In this document: in pieces, positions 1 through 10,121 of the stretch
How the letters are laid out: every line of letters begins with the position of its first letter
Position numbering within the stretch: position 1 is the stretch's first letter
Virus record (IMG/VR): IMGVR_UViG_3300030107_004732
Span: 1 to 64,000 of that record
DNA length: 64,000 nucleotides
Source of the DNA: a virus
Strand: one strand, 5' to 3'
Program-made: the position numbers and the translations under genes
Notes under the pieces: generated by a model
Seen by the model: only the letters and a program-made list of their open reading frames with translations
The model's database searches: none
Told to the model about the DNA's origin: nothing

Positions 1-3000
1 GTACTATCTGAACTTTTAAATATTGCTACTGTATCAGATGTACTTGAATCAACGTGTAATTTTACTGAAGGACTTGTAGTACCTATACCTACTCTATTAT
101 TATCGCCTTCTACTACTAAAGTATCAGTATCAACAATAAAATCATCTCCTGCATCTGTTCCAAGAGTCACATTAATACTTGTTCCTGCATCTGAACTAAT
201 ACTATCTAATGCTATATCACCTACATTAGTAATATCATTGTCTTCAAAAGAAGCAGTACCACTACTACTTATATTAAATCTTGATGTATCACTATCAGTT
301 AAATCTCTAATATTAAAACCATTACTTCTACTACTAACCTCAAATGCTCTTTGTGTAGTTTTTAATGTTAATACTGCACCACTTGTAGTTGAAGATTCTA
401 TACCAATACCTTGACCACCCCAACCTGTTCCTTTTGCGTGAACTTTATAGTTAGGTGTAGGGTCTGTACCTATTCCTAATCTTGAATTGGAAGCATCAAA
501 CGTAAACTCAGCATTAGTATGAGGTGCTAAAGTACCTGTTGCTGTATCAACAAATAAAGGGAAACAAGTTGAATCACTATCTTCATCTGTTACTGCTAAA
601 TTGCTTGTAACAGGAAAATTATCAGTATGTGTTTGGTGTACAGTAGTACCAAAATCTGTAACAAAAGTTATATCCCAATCATCTGTATAATCATCTATAT
701 CTGAACCACCACCAATTTGCACATCTCTAACTGTTATTTGTGGATAAGACCAAGTAGAATCTACTGCTCCAATAGCAACAAACCAATCCGTATCATCGTG
801 TCCATAACTTACTGTAAAATCTCTATCTTGTTTTTTAGCAAATATCATAGCTGTTTCTGATACCCATTCGTGATCTTCAGTAGCAGTTGATTCACTACCA
901 GGCTCATTCTTATACATATATCCTTGTATATAAGCACTAAATGATTCATCTGTTGCATAATCAGTTACATCTACCCACATACTAATCCAGTCAGTTGCAT
1001 CACCTGTACCGCGAGGTATATGGATTTTTATTGCTCCTGTTACAGCATTTGTAGATGTTCTATACATACCTTTAGGTGGGATTAGTATACTACCACCAAA
1101 TCCTGTTGATGTACCTGTAGGACTTCCAAGATTTTCTACAAATATTCCACCTTCTTTACGAAGCATTAAACTACCGTTAAATGTAGCAGTATCATCAGAC
1201 TGGGTGCCTATAACAAAATCTCCTCCTAAGTCTGTATTTAATGCAGTTGCTAAATCAGCTCCACCTGAAGCCATTAAAACATTACTACCTTCTACTGAAA
1301 TTTTACCTGATGAAACTCTTGCTAATGTAGTATCAGAAGCGTGACCTAAATTTACAGCACCACTAACACCTAGATTACCTGAAGTGTCAAGTGTCATACT
1401 TTGACTACCTGCAATCTTCCATTCATAACCAAGCCAACCTGTGCTATGGGTAGAATCCCAACCTACATACTTAGTATCATCATCTACATAGTATTTACTT
1501 CTAATGTTATTAGTACCCTCACCTGCATACAATATGTAGGCAATTTCGTGGTCATTTGTAGAACTTGATAATTGTATTGCTTTGTCAGGAGTTGTTCCAA
1601 AAGATGCAGTAACATCATCTCCAACGTGTAATAAATGGTTAGGTCCTGTGTTTCCTATACCTACAAATCCATTTGTATCTAAAGTAACTAAACTATCGGT
1701 TCCACCAGCGCCAAAGTACAATTTTTTTGTTGAAGCTGCCTTGATATACATATTTCCAGCACTTGTAATGTTTGTATTATTTGTCCCATTGAAATTAAGT
1801 TCTGTAGCAGAATCATTTGTAATGTTTATACCACTACCTGATAAGTTTAATTTACCTGCATTTATAGTTGCATCTGAAGGGTTATAAGTAAAGTTACCAT
1901 CTGATTCTAAACCTAAATTACCACCATCTGTATCTGCACCTGCTGCAAATATAATAGCATTGTCTTCATCTGTGCTTTCATTATCTGTAATAGTTACTGT
2001 TGTAGCTATTGCTGCTGTACCTGTAGTGTCTTGGTTAAGAGTAGCTATATTGCCAGCAGGTATAGTATCTAATGCTGTAAATATTTGTTTAAAGTCTCCC
2101 CAATCACTTGTAGCTGAATCTCCTGGGTCTCCTGTTCTCCAAAATATACCACCATTTGTTGTTGAAGAAGCATCTGCGTGAAAAAATAATTGATGAGTAG
2201 CATCTCCTGAAGAATCTCCCCAAGGAGCAATAGTCATTAAACCACCATAAGTAGCATTTGAAACACTAGGACCACCAATAGAACTTGATTGTTTAAATTC
2301 AAATCTAACTTCTTTATTAAATATATCAGGAGCATCATACGTGCTTCTTGTGTCTTTCATTGTAATTCTTGCATCAGCAATAGTAGTAGTTCCTGTAAAT
2401 GTCTTATTTCCACTAAATGTCTGTGTGCCTGATAAATGTGCTGTATCTGAATCAAGGTAAGCACTTGCTATTGCAGTTCCTTGCCAAGTACCTGATGATA
2501 TTGTCCCTACACTTGTAAGTGATGAATTAACTACGCCACTACCTAATGTAGTAGCACTTAATACTGAAGTATTATCTATTCTATATTCGTGTCCACTTGT
2601 TAAATTAAGGATTCCATACCCTGTCATATTTCTATTAAAGTCTTGAACAAGTGCATTTCTGTTTGAGTTTGCACTTGAATAAGAAGATATGATACCTATG
2701 TTTTTAAGTCCAATAGTTTTACTTGTATCTGCATATTCAGGAAAAGTTACTGTAACTCTTATATGTTTTTCTGCATTGTGCATACCTGTTGAGTAATACA
2801 TAGCCAATCCAAAACCATTCCATATTCCTGTTGTATGCCAATTAGTAGTTATTCCACTATTAGTAGTCCAATCATTATTGGTATCATCACTTGCATCAAA
2901 ACTACCATCTAATCTTTCTACTACCATTGTAGGTGTTAAACTTCCACCTCCTGAAGCACTTGTTGTCCAAGTTCCAATAGAACTCCAAGTATTTTCTATA

Positions 3001-5204
3001 TAAAATAAATGGTCATCTGCCCAAGTAGATTCTCTTTCTATAACAAATCTAAACTTTCTTTTAGTATTAGTTAACGAATGAGAAGTAGACCTTCTACCAT
3101 CTAACAATTTTTGTAAATCTCCAACATTACTACTATCATCTACCCAAGCACTTGATGAATAATCCCAATATTCAAATGTAATAGGTGTTTGAAATCTTAT
3201 CAAATCTGTTTGTGAGCCATTAATAAACAAAGGCATAAACATATCACCTAATGGACTAAAATAACCATGAGCATTCTCAAACTCTAAACCTCTTTGAGGC
3301 ATGTTCATTCTACCATTATTACCTATTTTAAGATTGTAAGTAGATTGAGCACCTTCGCCTATTGTAACTGTTCTAGCGCTTGAATCAAGATGTAGTATAC
3401 TTTCAGCACTACTATTATGCCATTGAAAATCTATATTAGCATCAGATGATTTTGTAAGAAAAGTATTACTTGTTAACCCTGCATCTACATAGTCAGTACC
3501 ACTATCATCACTAAATCTAACTTGAGGCCACGCTCTATAAAATCTTGTTGATGCAGCATGGGTTACTCTATTGTTACTTCTATCCCATACAGTCATATCA
3601 GATTGATTGTTACTATCTACTGATAAAGTATTAGCATTACCATCATGGCTAAATTGAAAAAAGTTATTTCCATCTTCTTGTTCTGCAAACCTTAAATTAC
3701 CTGCAGAAGAAGGATTACTGCCTGGTCCTGTTATCCATAAATTAGCTGTTCCACTTGCAGAGTGTAAATGTAAATCTGCGTCAGGAGTTGAAGTGCCTAT
3801 ACCTACCCTTTCATTAGTACCATCAAATGTAACATAATTAGTAGTGCCACAAGCTATAACTAAATTATCATCAGGTCTTAAATACATATCTTCATCTGAT
3901 TCTATATATAAATCTTCAGGGTTATCAGAGTTAGTATATATTGAAGTATCTGCACTATCAAACTGTATTTTTTTCTCACCTGGTATATATAAATCCCCTG
4001 TAAATACTGCATCTCCATCATTTTCTATTCTAAATAATTCAGTAGCAGTAGAATCTGTTCCTGCTTTTAATACTTCAAATTGTCCTGTTCCATTACCATT
4101 ACCATCTACTATTAAAGCTACATTTGTTACACTACTTATTAATGTTTGATTTTCAGGACTTCCATCATCATTATCAAATTCTATAAAGTTATTAGTGCCT
4201 GTTGTATCACTTTTAATTTTATTATCAGCAGCAATTATTAAATCACCTGTCATAGTACCGCCTGCTAATGGCAGTTTAGTTGCTATACTATTAGTAACTG
4301 TAGTAGAAAAACTAGCATCATCATTAAGCGCAGCAGCGAGTTCGTTAAGTGTGTCTAAAGCGCCTGGTGCAGAATCTACAAGCCCTGATATTTCTGTATC
4401 TACATATGCTTTAACTGATTGTTGTGTAGGTATTTTAGTAGCACTATTAGAAGCCATATTGTCTTCATCTACTAAAGTAGCTCCATCTACCATATCTGCA
4501 TTTAAATTTGCAACTTTAACTGTAGAAGCTACCGTAAAAGGAGCTGATCCAGAAACAGTAGTAGCATCAGATTGAAAAGTTTGTGCTCTAAATTCATAAG
4601 CACCTATATCAGTATTAGCAGCAACACCTTCAACTATAGCTTTATTTTGAGCTGCAGAAGTGGTTAAAGTACCGCTTGATATATTAAGAGTTCCTGAAGG
4701 ATTTAAATCTACAAAATTACTAGCATGTATATTACTACTACCTTGATCACTAGTCCAATCTAATATTTCAGCACTAGTTATGCCTAAATCAGTTAAAACG
4801 TCTGCAACAGGTTTCCATTGCAATCTGTTACTAGCACCAACAGCTAAATACATTCCTGCACTACTATAACCTGTTGGAGGTAAAGTATATTCTATACTTT
4901 GGGTAGCAGCATCAGAATTTTTAAATGAACTAAAATACTTATTTGAACTGTTAAAAAGTTTTAATTCGCTTTGATTTTTTAAAGTTAAAGAATCAGTTAT
5001 TTCTAATGATGATTTAACGCTTGTATTAAAAGCGCCCTTTTTTTCAGCTTCAGAAAAAGGATACCATTCATCATTAAATTTACCATATAATATTAGCCCT
5101 TTAGGAGTTAAAAATAGCTCAATATCTCCATTTCTTCCTTCAGAGTTAGAAGGTAATCCAATATTAGGGCGTTTCCTATCTCTTTTCCTTGGATCAAAAA
5201 CCAT
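1..5204 (-). CDS. Tail fibre protein 1 (3' end outside window)
   Basis: The minus-strand frame is open from the ATG at 5204 to the window edge, 1,734 codons with no stop, so the C-terminus is missing. The start overlaps the stop of the upstream tail gene as TAATG, the junction style used throughout this operon. The N-terminus is short and basic, possibly for attachment to the tail. The middle contains the fibre motif LNELAAALNDDASFS and several GIGT(T/S)xP...LHV blocks typical of repetitive phage fibre shafts. Composition is rich in Gly, Ser, Thr, Asn and Asp. Role inferred: host receptor binding. It is paralogous to the fibre at 54819-58853, with stretches of near-identical DNA. The terminal receptor-binding or chaperone domain cannot be seen. 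Confidence 0.85.
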   Translation of the reverse strand, partial: MVFDPRKRDRKRPNIGLPSNSEGRNGDIELFLTPKGLILYGKFNDEWYPFSEAEKKGAFNTSVKSSLEITDSLTLKNQSELKLFNSSNKYFSSFKNSDAATQSIEYTLPPTGYSSAGMYLAVGASNRLQWKPVADVLTDLGITSAEILDWTSDQGSSNIHASNFVDLNPSGTLNISSGTLTTSAAQNKAIVEGVAANTDIGAYEFRAQTFQSDATTVSGSAPFTVASTVKVANLNADMVDGATLVDEDNMASNSATKIPTQQSVKAYVDTEISGLVDSAPGALDTLNELAAALNDDASFSTTVTNSIATKLPLAGGTMTGDLIIAADNKIKSDTTGTNNFIEFDNDDGSPENQTLISSVTNVALIVDGNGNGTGQFEVLKAGTDSTATELFRIENDGDAVFTGDLYIPGEKKIQFDSADTSIYTNSDNPEDLYIESDEDMYLRPDDNLVIACGTTNYVTFDGTNERVGIGTSTPDADLHLHSASGTANLWITGPGSNPSSAGNLRFAEQEDGNNFFQFSHDGNANTLSVDSNNQSDMTVWDRSNNRVTHAASTRFYRAWPQVRFSDDSGTDYVDAGLTSNTFLTKSSDANIDFQWHNSSAESILHLDSSARTVTIGEGAQSTYNLKIGNNGRMNMPQRGLEFENAHGYFSPLGDMFMPLFINGSQTDLIRFQTPITFEYWDYSSSAWVDDSSNVGDLQKLLDGRRSTSHSLTNTKRKFRFVIERESTWADDHLFYIENTWSSIGTWTTSASGGGSLTPTMVVERLDGSFDASDDTNNDWTTNSGITTNWHTTGIWNGFGLAMYYSTGMHNAEKHIRVTVTFPEYADTSKTIGLKNIGIISSYSSANSNRNALVQDFNRNMTGYGILNLTSGHEYRIDNTSVLSATTLGSGVVNSSLTSVGTISSGTWQGTAIASAYLDSDTAHLSGTQTFSGNKTFTGTTTIADARITMKDTRSTYDAPDIFNKEVRFEFKQSSSIGGPSVSNATYGGLMTIAPWGDSSGDATHQLFFHADASSTTNGGIFWRTGDPGDSATSDWGDFKQIFTALDTIPAGNIATLNQDTTGTAAIATTVTITDNESTDEDNAIIFAAGADTDGGNLGLESDGNFTYNPSDATINAGKLNLSGSGINITNDSATELNFNGTNNTNITSAGNMYIKAASTKKLYFGAGGTDSLVTLDTNGFVGIGNTGPNHLLHVGDDVTASFGTTPDKAIQLSSSTNDHEIAYILYAGEGTNNIRSKYYVDDDTKYVGWDSTHSTGWLGYEWKIAGSQSMTLDTSGNLGVSGAVNLGHASDTTLARVSSGKISVEGSNVLMASGGADLATALNTDLGGDFVIGTQSDDTATFNGSLMLRKEGGIFVENLGSPTGTSTGFGGSILIPPKGMYRTSTNAVTGAIKIHIPRGTGDATDWISMWVDVTDYATDESFSAYIQGYMYKNEPGSESTATEDHEWVSETAMIFAKKQDRDFTVSYGHDDTDWFVAIGAVDSTWSYPQITVRDVQIGGGSDIDDYTDDWDITFVTDFGTTVHQTHTDNFPVTSNLAVTDEDSDSTCFPLFVDTATGTLAPHTNAEFTFDASNSRLGIGTDPTPNYKVHAKGTGWGGQGIGIESSTTSGAVLTLKTTQRAFEVSSRSNGFNIRDLTDSDTSRFNISSSGTASFEDNDITNVGDIALDSISSDAGTSINVTLGTDAGDDFIVDTDTLVVEGDNNRVGIGTTSPSVKLHVDSSTSDTVAIFKSSDS

Positions 5205-8200
5205 TACCTTATACTCTTAACCCTATAAACTAAACTTATATCATTAACTACTAAAGAATATATCGGATTAACTGATTCTAATTTTATAGCAATAGAATAG
5301 ATACTATTAGTTGTTCCAGAGGTAAAATTAAATTCTTCTCTAGCAAATGTCTGGGTTTGAGAGTCTAATATATTATCTCCGTCATCTTTTATGGTTGCTA
5401 AGGTCCATCCAATTTCCTGGTTTACTTTATAATATATTTTTACACTTCCAGTTCCTTTGTATGTAATATACCCTCTATAAACTTTCTTTCTAACATTAGG
5501 TTGACCAAAATCAAAATCTTTTGATACCCATTTAGCGCTTTGAGATGTAGAAGTAGACCCATTAGACCATGTGTATAATTTACCAGAACTAATACTAATA
5601 TTATCTGTAACTATATCTATCTCTTCAAGATTATCAATAGCTACTGGTAAAGGTTTGAGAGTAAAATAAGTATTTAACCCTGATGATATAGCTGATCCAA
5701 TTTCAAAATATTCATCTAAAAATACTTTTTTTCCATATTGATCAGTCATAGGGTTAGATTCTAAAAATTCTCTTATATTCTTAGTTAAAGCTTCTGCATT
5801 AGTAGCATCTGTGGCCGTACAATCATCTCCATAACTAAAACCAGTACCAACTCTATTTTTATCGTATTTAGAATGCTCGCCAGTAACGTAAGTAGCACTT
5901 AAGTAAATATTTTGAGAAGCTACATCATCGTTTCTTGAAAGTAATGAAATCTTAATATTGTAAGAAACACCTTTATCTGTTTCTGAATTTCTTCTTGGAA
6001 TAAAATAATAAGTCGCATCATTAAAGTTAACACCATAAGTAGTCCCCACATTAGAAAAATTTGTAATATTTCCATGATGTATACCTGAACCATCTGTATT
6101 ATTAGTTGTGCTAAATGCTAAAGTTGAAGTTCCAAAATTTGAACCATTACCAGAAGATAAATCTTGAGCTGTACCGCCGTAAGCAGAACCTTTTTTTCTT
6201 GATCTCCATCTTATAGTAAAAAATTCAGAATCAGGATCATATGTTGTAGTAACATTAAAATTAGAATTAACGGAAAACTTTTTATTAAATTGAGCAACAG
6301 TTGATTCAGAAGCGGTTAATTTATCTTGCCAAGTTGTTCCTCTAGTAGTAATTTCTTCAGTATTTATACAAACCCATCCGCTACTATTTCTAATAAGTAA
6401 ATAATGCAAATTATCACCTGGTCTACCTATTTGTCCAGCACTATCAGTGTTTGCAAGTTTAAATTGAGCCCAACCTTCAGCTTTTCTGGGCTGATTATAT
6501 GTATCATCTTGATAGAACTCAAAATCTTCGTTATTTTGCCCTAAAACAGTACCAGTAGCATAAAGTTTATTATTAATAACTAACCCATTACTAAAATAAT
6601 CAACACTATCTTCAGCGGGATCAGTCTTAAAAAAAATACTGCCATTTTCAATTTGTAATAACAAAACATTATTAGCTTTATTTATACCATTAGGATTAGC
6701 GCAATGTATTAATAATTGCTGTTTTTCAGGATCAAAACTAATATGAGCACCATTACAATAATGTTTTTTCCAAGTTTCTAGACCTAGAGTATCTTTAAGA
6801 ATATCTAAAAGTTCACCTTCTTTAGAATAAGCATAAATACCTCTTTCGTTTAGCCAAAATATATACTCTGGAGTTTGAGTTACCATGACTGGATTCAATA
6901 CCCCTAATCCTTTGTGTGTGTTTTCTAAAAATTCAAATTCACCAGAAGCGTCAACTATAAACAAATCATCATGTTTAAATACTAATAGTTTTTGCCCAAA
7001 ACCAATAAGTTTTACTATATCTTGTCCATCTTCTGTAACAACATCTAAAAAATTAGTAATAGGCAATATATCGAACTTGTTTACTGGAGATACTAAAATC
7101 CTATCAGGTTTATGTGTTATTTTTTGCTCACCATCTACTTCTCTTATTTTATTAATTGGGAAATCAAAATAGGAAACATTACCTGCATATAATCTTCTAT
7201 TTACAATTGCACTAGTTGTATACCATGCTTGAGTAACTGTTTTATGACTATATCCATTTTTTACTTTATATGTAATATTAGGTACTGTTTTTATATGAGA
7301 TATTGTTTGACCAACTAAAGACCCAGCAGCACTATTAGCAGCATTATCTTCTCTGTTCCAACCATCTCCTTCTACACCATCATGTGATATTGCTTTTTTA
7401 TTGTGCTCAAAATCAAATGTAGCAAGCCAATAAGGATCATCAAACATACCTGTGTTATCTCCAGTAAACCAAATATTTATTCCTACAATTCTAGGGTTAT
7501 ATGAAAGTCTATTAGAATATCCTGAATTTAATGATTTTCCTCTCCATTCTCCAACTGCCCAAGATCCAATAAGTCCATAAGGATCAGAAGTTACATCTGG
7601 AATTATACCACAATCATCTATTTGAGGTTCGTCTAAGGGTAAACTATTAGGTGTGCCTCTATTTAAAACTATACTTAAATTTAATGCAGTATTATCTGCA
7701 ACCTCACCATCATCACCATCAACTCCGTCAGCATATACCCAATTTTCTAATTGAGCACTACTATTATTTACTCCAAAAGTCCATTGTCCAGATCCACTAG
7801 TTTGATGAAATCCTGCTTCTAATGGATTTATTGTTGATTCTAATTGTCTTGTAAATTCTATATTATCATACACATAAGATACTCCTAGAGCTATTTTTTG
7901 ATGATCTCCAGTTTTAAATTGCCAATCTCCAGGGATTTGATTACTTGTGTTGCCAGTTCCTATAGCAACAGCAAATCTATGTGGATAAACTGACATATAT
8001 CTTTTATCATCTCTAGAGCCACCAAAAAAATCAGTACTTGTAACAGCTGTAGGTTCAGTCCTCAAAAATCCTGCTGCCGCATCTCTATTTGTATAAGAGC
8101 CACTATTAACTGGCGCTGTACTACTATTTGTAAATGCTTCGTTTACATTTCCAAAATCAGCATCGTATTCTGGGTTCCCACTATTACTTTCTACTTTATA

Positions 8201-9250
8201 TTCTACAGGAGATAATATGTGGCTTCTTAAAGGATACCATCCTTCTGTTATTCTATGTGCGCCTTTATCTATAACGTTCGCACTAGCATGTGTTGTAAAA
8301 TCTAAATTTGTATCATTATAAAAATTAATCTTATGTTTAAAATGTATAAAACTTACAGGTCTTCTACAATGACCATAAAGCCATTTCTCGCCTGGTTTAA
8401 GTAAAACTCTAAAATTACCATTATCATAATAAGCATCAACAGCAGGCGTATTAAAATAGTCTGAAGATGTAGTTATATGAGAATTTCCTGTTTGTCTCCA
8501 ATCCCATAAATGCTCAATATCAAAAAGCCATGGATCATCATGAAAACATCCAGGATGGTCATTTCTATCTATTTCTCCGTAAAATCCAGCTCCATATGTA
8601 CCTGCATTATAAAATCCAAACATACCTGCATCATGACTTTTAATAACATATATATTATTAGACGGGCTTGTTTCTGCTGGAGCAAATTCAGATCCTATTA
8701 CTCCAGATGCATCGTATGTAGCTTCTATAGCTAAAAGGGCATAATCTTTTGCAGCATCATTAGTAATATCTAATGAATCTTTTACTTTGAATTGAGTATC
8801 AGAAACTTTTTCTATTCTACAAGAAATATTCATTGCAGATGCAATAGGTCTAACTTTTGTTACTCTTATGCCTGTAGTTAATCCATGGTTAATTGTTTCT
8901 AAACCACTTCCATCAGTTGCAGTAAAACTACTAAGACCAACTCCTTCTACTGTTGTAAAACCACCAGCACTACTAATAAATTTAACTACTAAAAATCTTC
9001 TAAAAGCATATTCTGGTTGAATAGCCCAAGTAGTATGAATCCCCACGGATAAATACTCACTATCATATCCTCCTTCGTTTTCTGATAATCCTGGAGCTGT
9101 TACAAAAGAAGATTGAAGAGAAAGTTCACCAGGATTAATACTTACAAATCCTTGAGAATCTTGACATTCATTATTTTCAAGATCTCTGGGGTTTTTGTTT
9201 TTTACAATCCCCCCAGAAAAATCTTCTATATTTAATGTAGCCTTAGGCAT
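5204..9250 (-). CDS. Tail protein, beta-propeller-like, 1,348 aa (copy 1)
   Basis: A 1,348-aa virion protein whose N-terminus (IEDFSGGIVKNKNPRDL) matches the opening of the 1,112-aa protein at 59263-62601 (LENFSGGLNNNSDPKDL). This 'F-SGG, dP-L, E' opening is common in phage tail/nozzle proteins placed before fibres. Around residues 690-840 there are repeated strand-turn segments (VNKFDILP, LIGFGQKLLVFK, IFWLNERGIYAYS) like beta-propeller blades, also shared with the paralogue. The last ~120 residues (from WSNGSTSTSQSAKW) match a separate 136-aa ORF at 58853-59263, so two genes are fused here. It starts in TAATG overlap with the 59-aa ORF upstream and is followed directly by the fibre. Likely the tail hub or nozzle carrying the fibre; exact position inferred. 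Confidence 0.75.
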   Translation of the reverse strand: MPKATLNIEDFSGGIVKNKNPRDLENNECQDSQGFVSINPGELSLQSSFVTAPGLSENEGGYDSEYLSVGIHTTWAIQPEYAFRRFLVVKFISSAGGFTTVEGVGLSSFTATDGSGLETINHGLTTGIRVTKVRPIASAMNISCRIEKVSDTQFKVKDSLDITNDAAKDYALLAIEATYDASGVIGSEFAPAETSPSNNIYVIKSHDAGMFGFYNAGTYGAGFYGEIDRNDHPGCFHDDPWLFDIEHLWDWRQTGNSHITTSSDYFNTPAVDAYYDNGNFRVLLKPGEKWLYGHCRRPVSFIHFKHKINFYNDTNLDFTTHASANVIDKGAHRITEGWYPLRSHILSPVEYKVESNSGNPEYDADFGNVNEAFTNSSTAPVNSGSYTNRDAAAGFLRTEPTAVTSTDFFGGSRDDKRYMSVYPHRFAVAIGTGNTSNQIPGDWQFKTGDHQKIALGVSYVYDNIEFTRQLESTINPLEAGFHQTSGSGQWTFGVNNSSAQLENWVYADGVDGDDGEVADNTALNLSIVLNRGTPNSLPLDEPQIDDCGIIPDVTSDPYGLIGSWAVGEWRGKSLNSGYSNRLSYNPRIVGINIWFTGDNTGMFDDPYWLATFDFEHNKKAISHDGVEGDGWNREDNAANSAAGSLVGQTISHIKTVPNITYKVKNGYSHKTVTQAWYTTSAIVNRRLYAGNVSYFDFPINKIREVDGEQKITHKPDRILVSPVNKFDILPITNFLDVVTEDGQDIVKLIGFGQKLLVFKHDDLFIVDASGEFEFLENTHKGLGVLNPVMVTQTPEYIFWLNERGIYAYSKEGELLDILKDTLGLETWKKHYCNGAHISFDPEKQQLLIHCANPNGINKANNVLLLQIENGSIFFKTDPAEDSVDYFSNGLVINNKLYATGTVLGQNNEDFEFYQDDTYNQPRKAEGWAQFKLANTDSAGQIGRPGDNLHYLLIRNSSGWVCINTEEITTRGTTWQDKLTASESTVAQFNKKFSVNSNFNVTTTYDPDSEFFTIRWRSRKKGSAYGGTAQDLSSGNGSNFGTSTLAFSTTNNTDGSGIHHGNITNFSNVGTTYGVNFNDATYYFIPRRNSETDKGVSYNIKISLLSRNDDVASQNIYLSATYVTGEHSKYDKNRVGTGFSYGDDCTATDATNAEALTKNIREFLESNPMTDQYGKKVFLDEYFEIGSAISSGLNTYFTLKPLPVAIDNLEEIDIVTDNISISSGKLYTWSNGSTSTSQSAKWVSKDFDFGQPNVRKKVYRGYITYKGTGSVKIYYKVNQEIGWTLATIKDDGDNILDSQTQTFAREEFNFTSGTTNSIYSIAIKLESVNPIYSLVVNDISLVYRVKSIR

Positions 9251-9429
9251 TATTTTAAAATAGCTTTCTTAATTACTTCCTCAACAGAATCATAAACAGC
9301 ATCTAGTATTTTACCTTCTGTCTTTTCTGAAATAAAAGGTATATCTACATTGTCATTTAATTCTTTAACAATTTTTTCTTTCATTTCATCATTAAAAATG
9401 TAATCTACTATCATTTGTTTTATATCCAT
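9250..9429 (-). CDS. Conserved 59-aa tail-cassette protein (copy 1)
   Basis: ATG at 9429 to TAA at 9250, 59 aa, too short for many ORF callers. It is acidic and helical (MDIKQMIVDYIFNDEMKEKI...) and nearly identical to the 59-aa ORF at 62601-62780. Conservation between the two tail cassettes, with only scattered substitutions, supports real coding. It overlaps both neighbours as TAATG. No recognised domain; it could be a chaperone or small virion component for the adjacent large tail protein. Confidence 0.8.
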   Translation of the reverse strand: MDIKQMIVDYIFNDEMKEKIVKELNDNVDIPFISEKTEGKILDAVYDSVEEVIKKAILK

Positions 9430-9680
9430 TATTTTCTCCTTTTAACTTTTGTAGGTTTGTTTTTCTTTTTAGCAGGCGGTCTGCCTCTTTTTTTGCCGTA
9501 TGTACCTTTACCGTATGGCATTGTTTTCTCACTTTCTAGAGTTTTTATTCTCTTTTCTAAGTTTTTTACTTTTACGTCTAATTCATTATCATCAAATACA
9601 TAAGACATTATTTTATCTAATTTAAAATGTTTTGCTAATTTGTTAGCAACAGCATTTATAACCATTTTAGTTAATATCAT
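9429..9680 (-). CDS. Small helical protein with basic C-terminal tail
   Basis: 83 aa from the ATG at 9680. An upstream in-frame ATG at 9692 exists, but GGAG lies just before 9680 and the paralogue at 62901-63113 begins at the same residue (MIVSKMIINAVA versus MILTKMVINAVA). The N-terminal ~50 residues match that paralogue, including VFDDNELD. The C-terminus (from MPYGKGTYGKKRGRPP) is very basic and resembles a separate small basic phage protein such as the 42-aa ORF at 62780-62908, so this appears to be a fusion. Function unknown. The start overlaps the stop of the 47-aa membrane ORF as ATGA. Confidence 0.7.
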   Translation of the reverse strand: MILTKMVINAVANKLAKHFKLDKIMSYVFDDNELDVKVKNLEKRIKTLESEKTMPYGKGTYGKKRGRPPAKKKNKPTKVKRRK

Positions 9681-9820
9681 ATTATACTCCATAGTTTTTT
9701 AAAAATTAACACACAGCATACTATAAACACTACACTTATTACATCAACAAAATGGTTTCCGCTATCACTTTCAATAGAGCCTATTGGTGTTTCTATTTTT
9801 ACTTTTTTAGTTTCATTCAT
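9677..9820 (-). CDS. Predicted single-pass membrane protein, 47 aa
   Basis: ATG at 9820 to TGA at 9677. It overlaps the stop of the holin-like gene by 8 nt and the start of the next gene as ATGA, filling what would otherwise be a gap. The sequence has a polar N-terminus, one hydrophobic segment (VDVISVVFIVCCVLIF, about residues 25-40) and a short basic end. Placement after a holin-like gene suggests a lysis-associated membrane protein such as a spanin or antiholin, but there is no family motif. It is absent from the second tail cassette. Confidence 0.55.
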   Translation of the reverse strand: MNETKKVKIETPIGSIESDSGNHFVDVISVVFIVCCVLIFKKLWSII

Positions 9821-10121
9821 CAGACATACCACCTTTTTCCATCATTCTTAAAAATTTGTCTTTTAGACCATTTCCACTTAATCTAGCAATAATTTCTACT
9901 TGTGCCTTAAATATACCGTTTAATTTCTTTTGTTCCATTTGCACTAATTTTTGTTGATCTATTAATTTAATAATAATACCTTCCAACCTCTTGAAATCTT
10001 GGTCTAGTTCGTTCATAAGAGTAGATTGGATGAACCGATTTTGTTTCCAAATAAAAAAGCCGAACGCCATCGCTACCGCCACAGGTATTCCAAATTGTTC
10101 CAATATTGTAAGTATGTCCAT
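9813..10121 (-). CDS. Holin-like protein (BhlA/UviB type)
   Basis: 102 aa with one N-terminal membrane segment (about residues 8-25, FGIPVAVAMAFGFFIW) followed by a charged, coiled-coil-like helix (residues 30-75). This plan matches small BhlA/UviB-type holins. It follows the metallophosphoesterase as ATG/TGA overlap and lies about 1 kb downstream of the lysozyme gene, which supports a lysis role. The second cassette near 63 kb lacks it. Assignment rests on topology and context; another small membrane protein is possible. Confidence 0.5.
   Translation of the reverse strand: MDILTILEQFGIPVAVAMAFGFFIWKQNRFIQSTLMNELDQDFKRLEGIIIKLIDQQKLVQMEQKKLNGIFKAQVEIIARLSGNGLKDKFLRMMEKGGMSDE

Noticed and set aside
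1582-4575. Plus-strand ORFs of 70-126 codons across the left fibre gene
   Set aside because: They lie antisense within the long minus-strand fibre frame, have no ribosome sites, and mirror its repeat structure.
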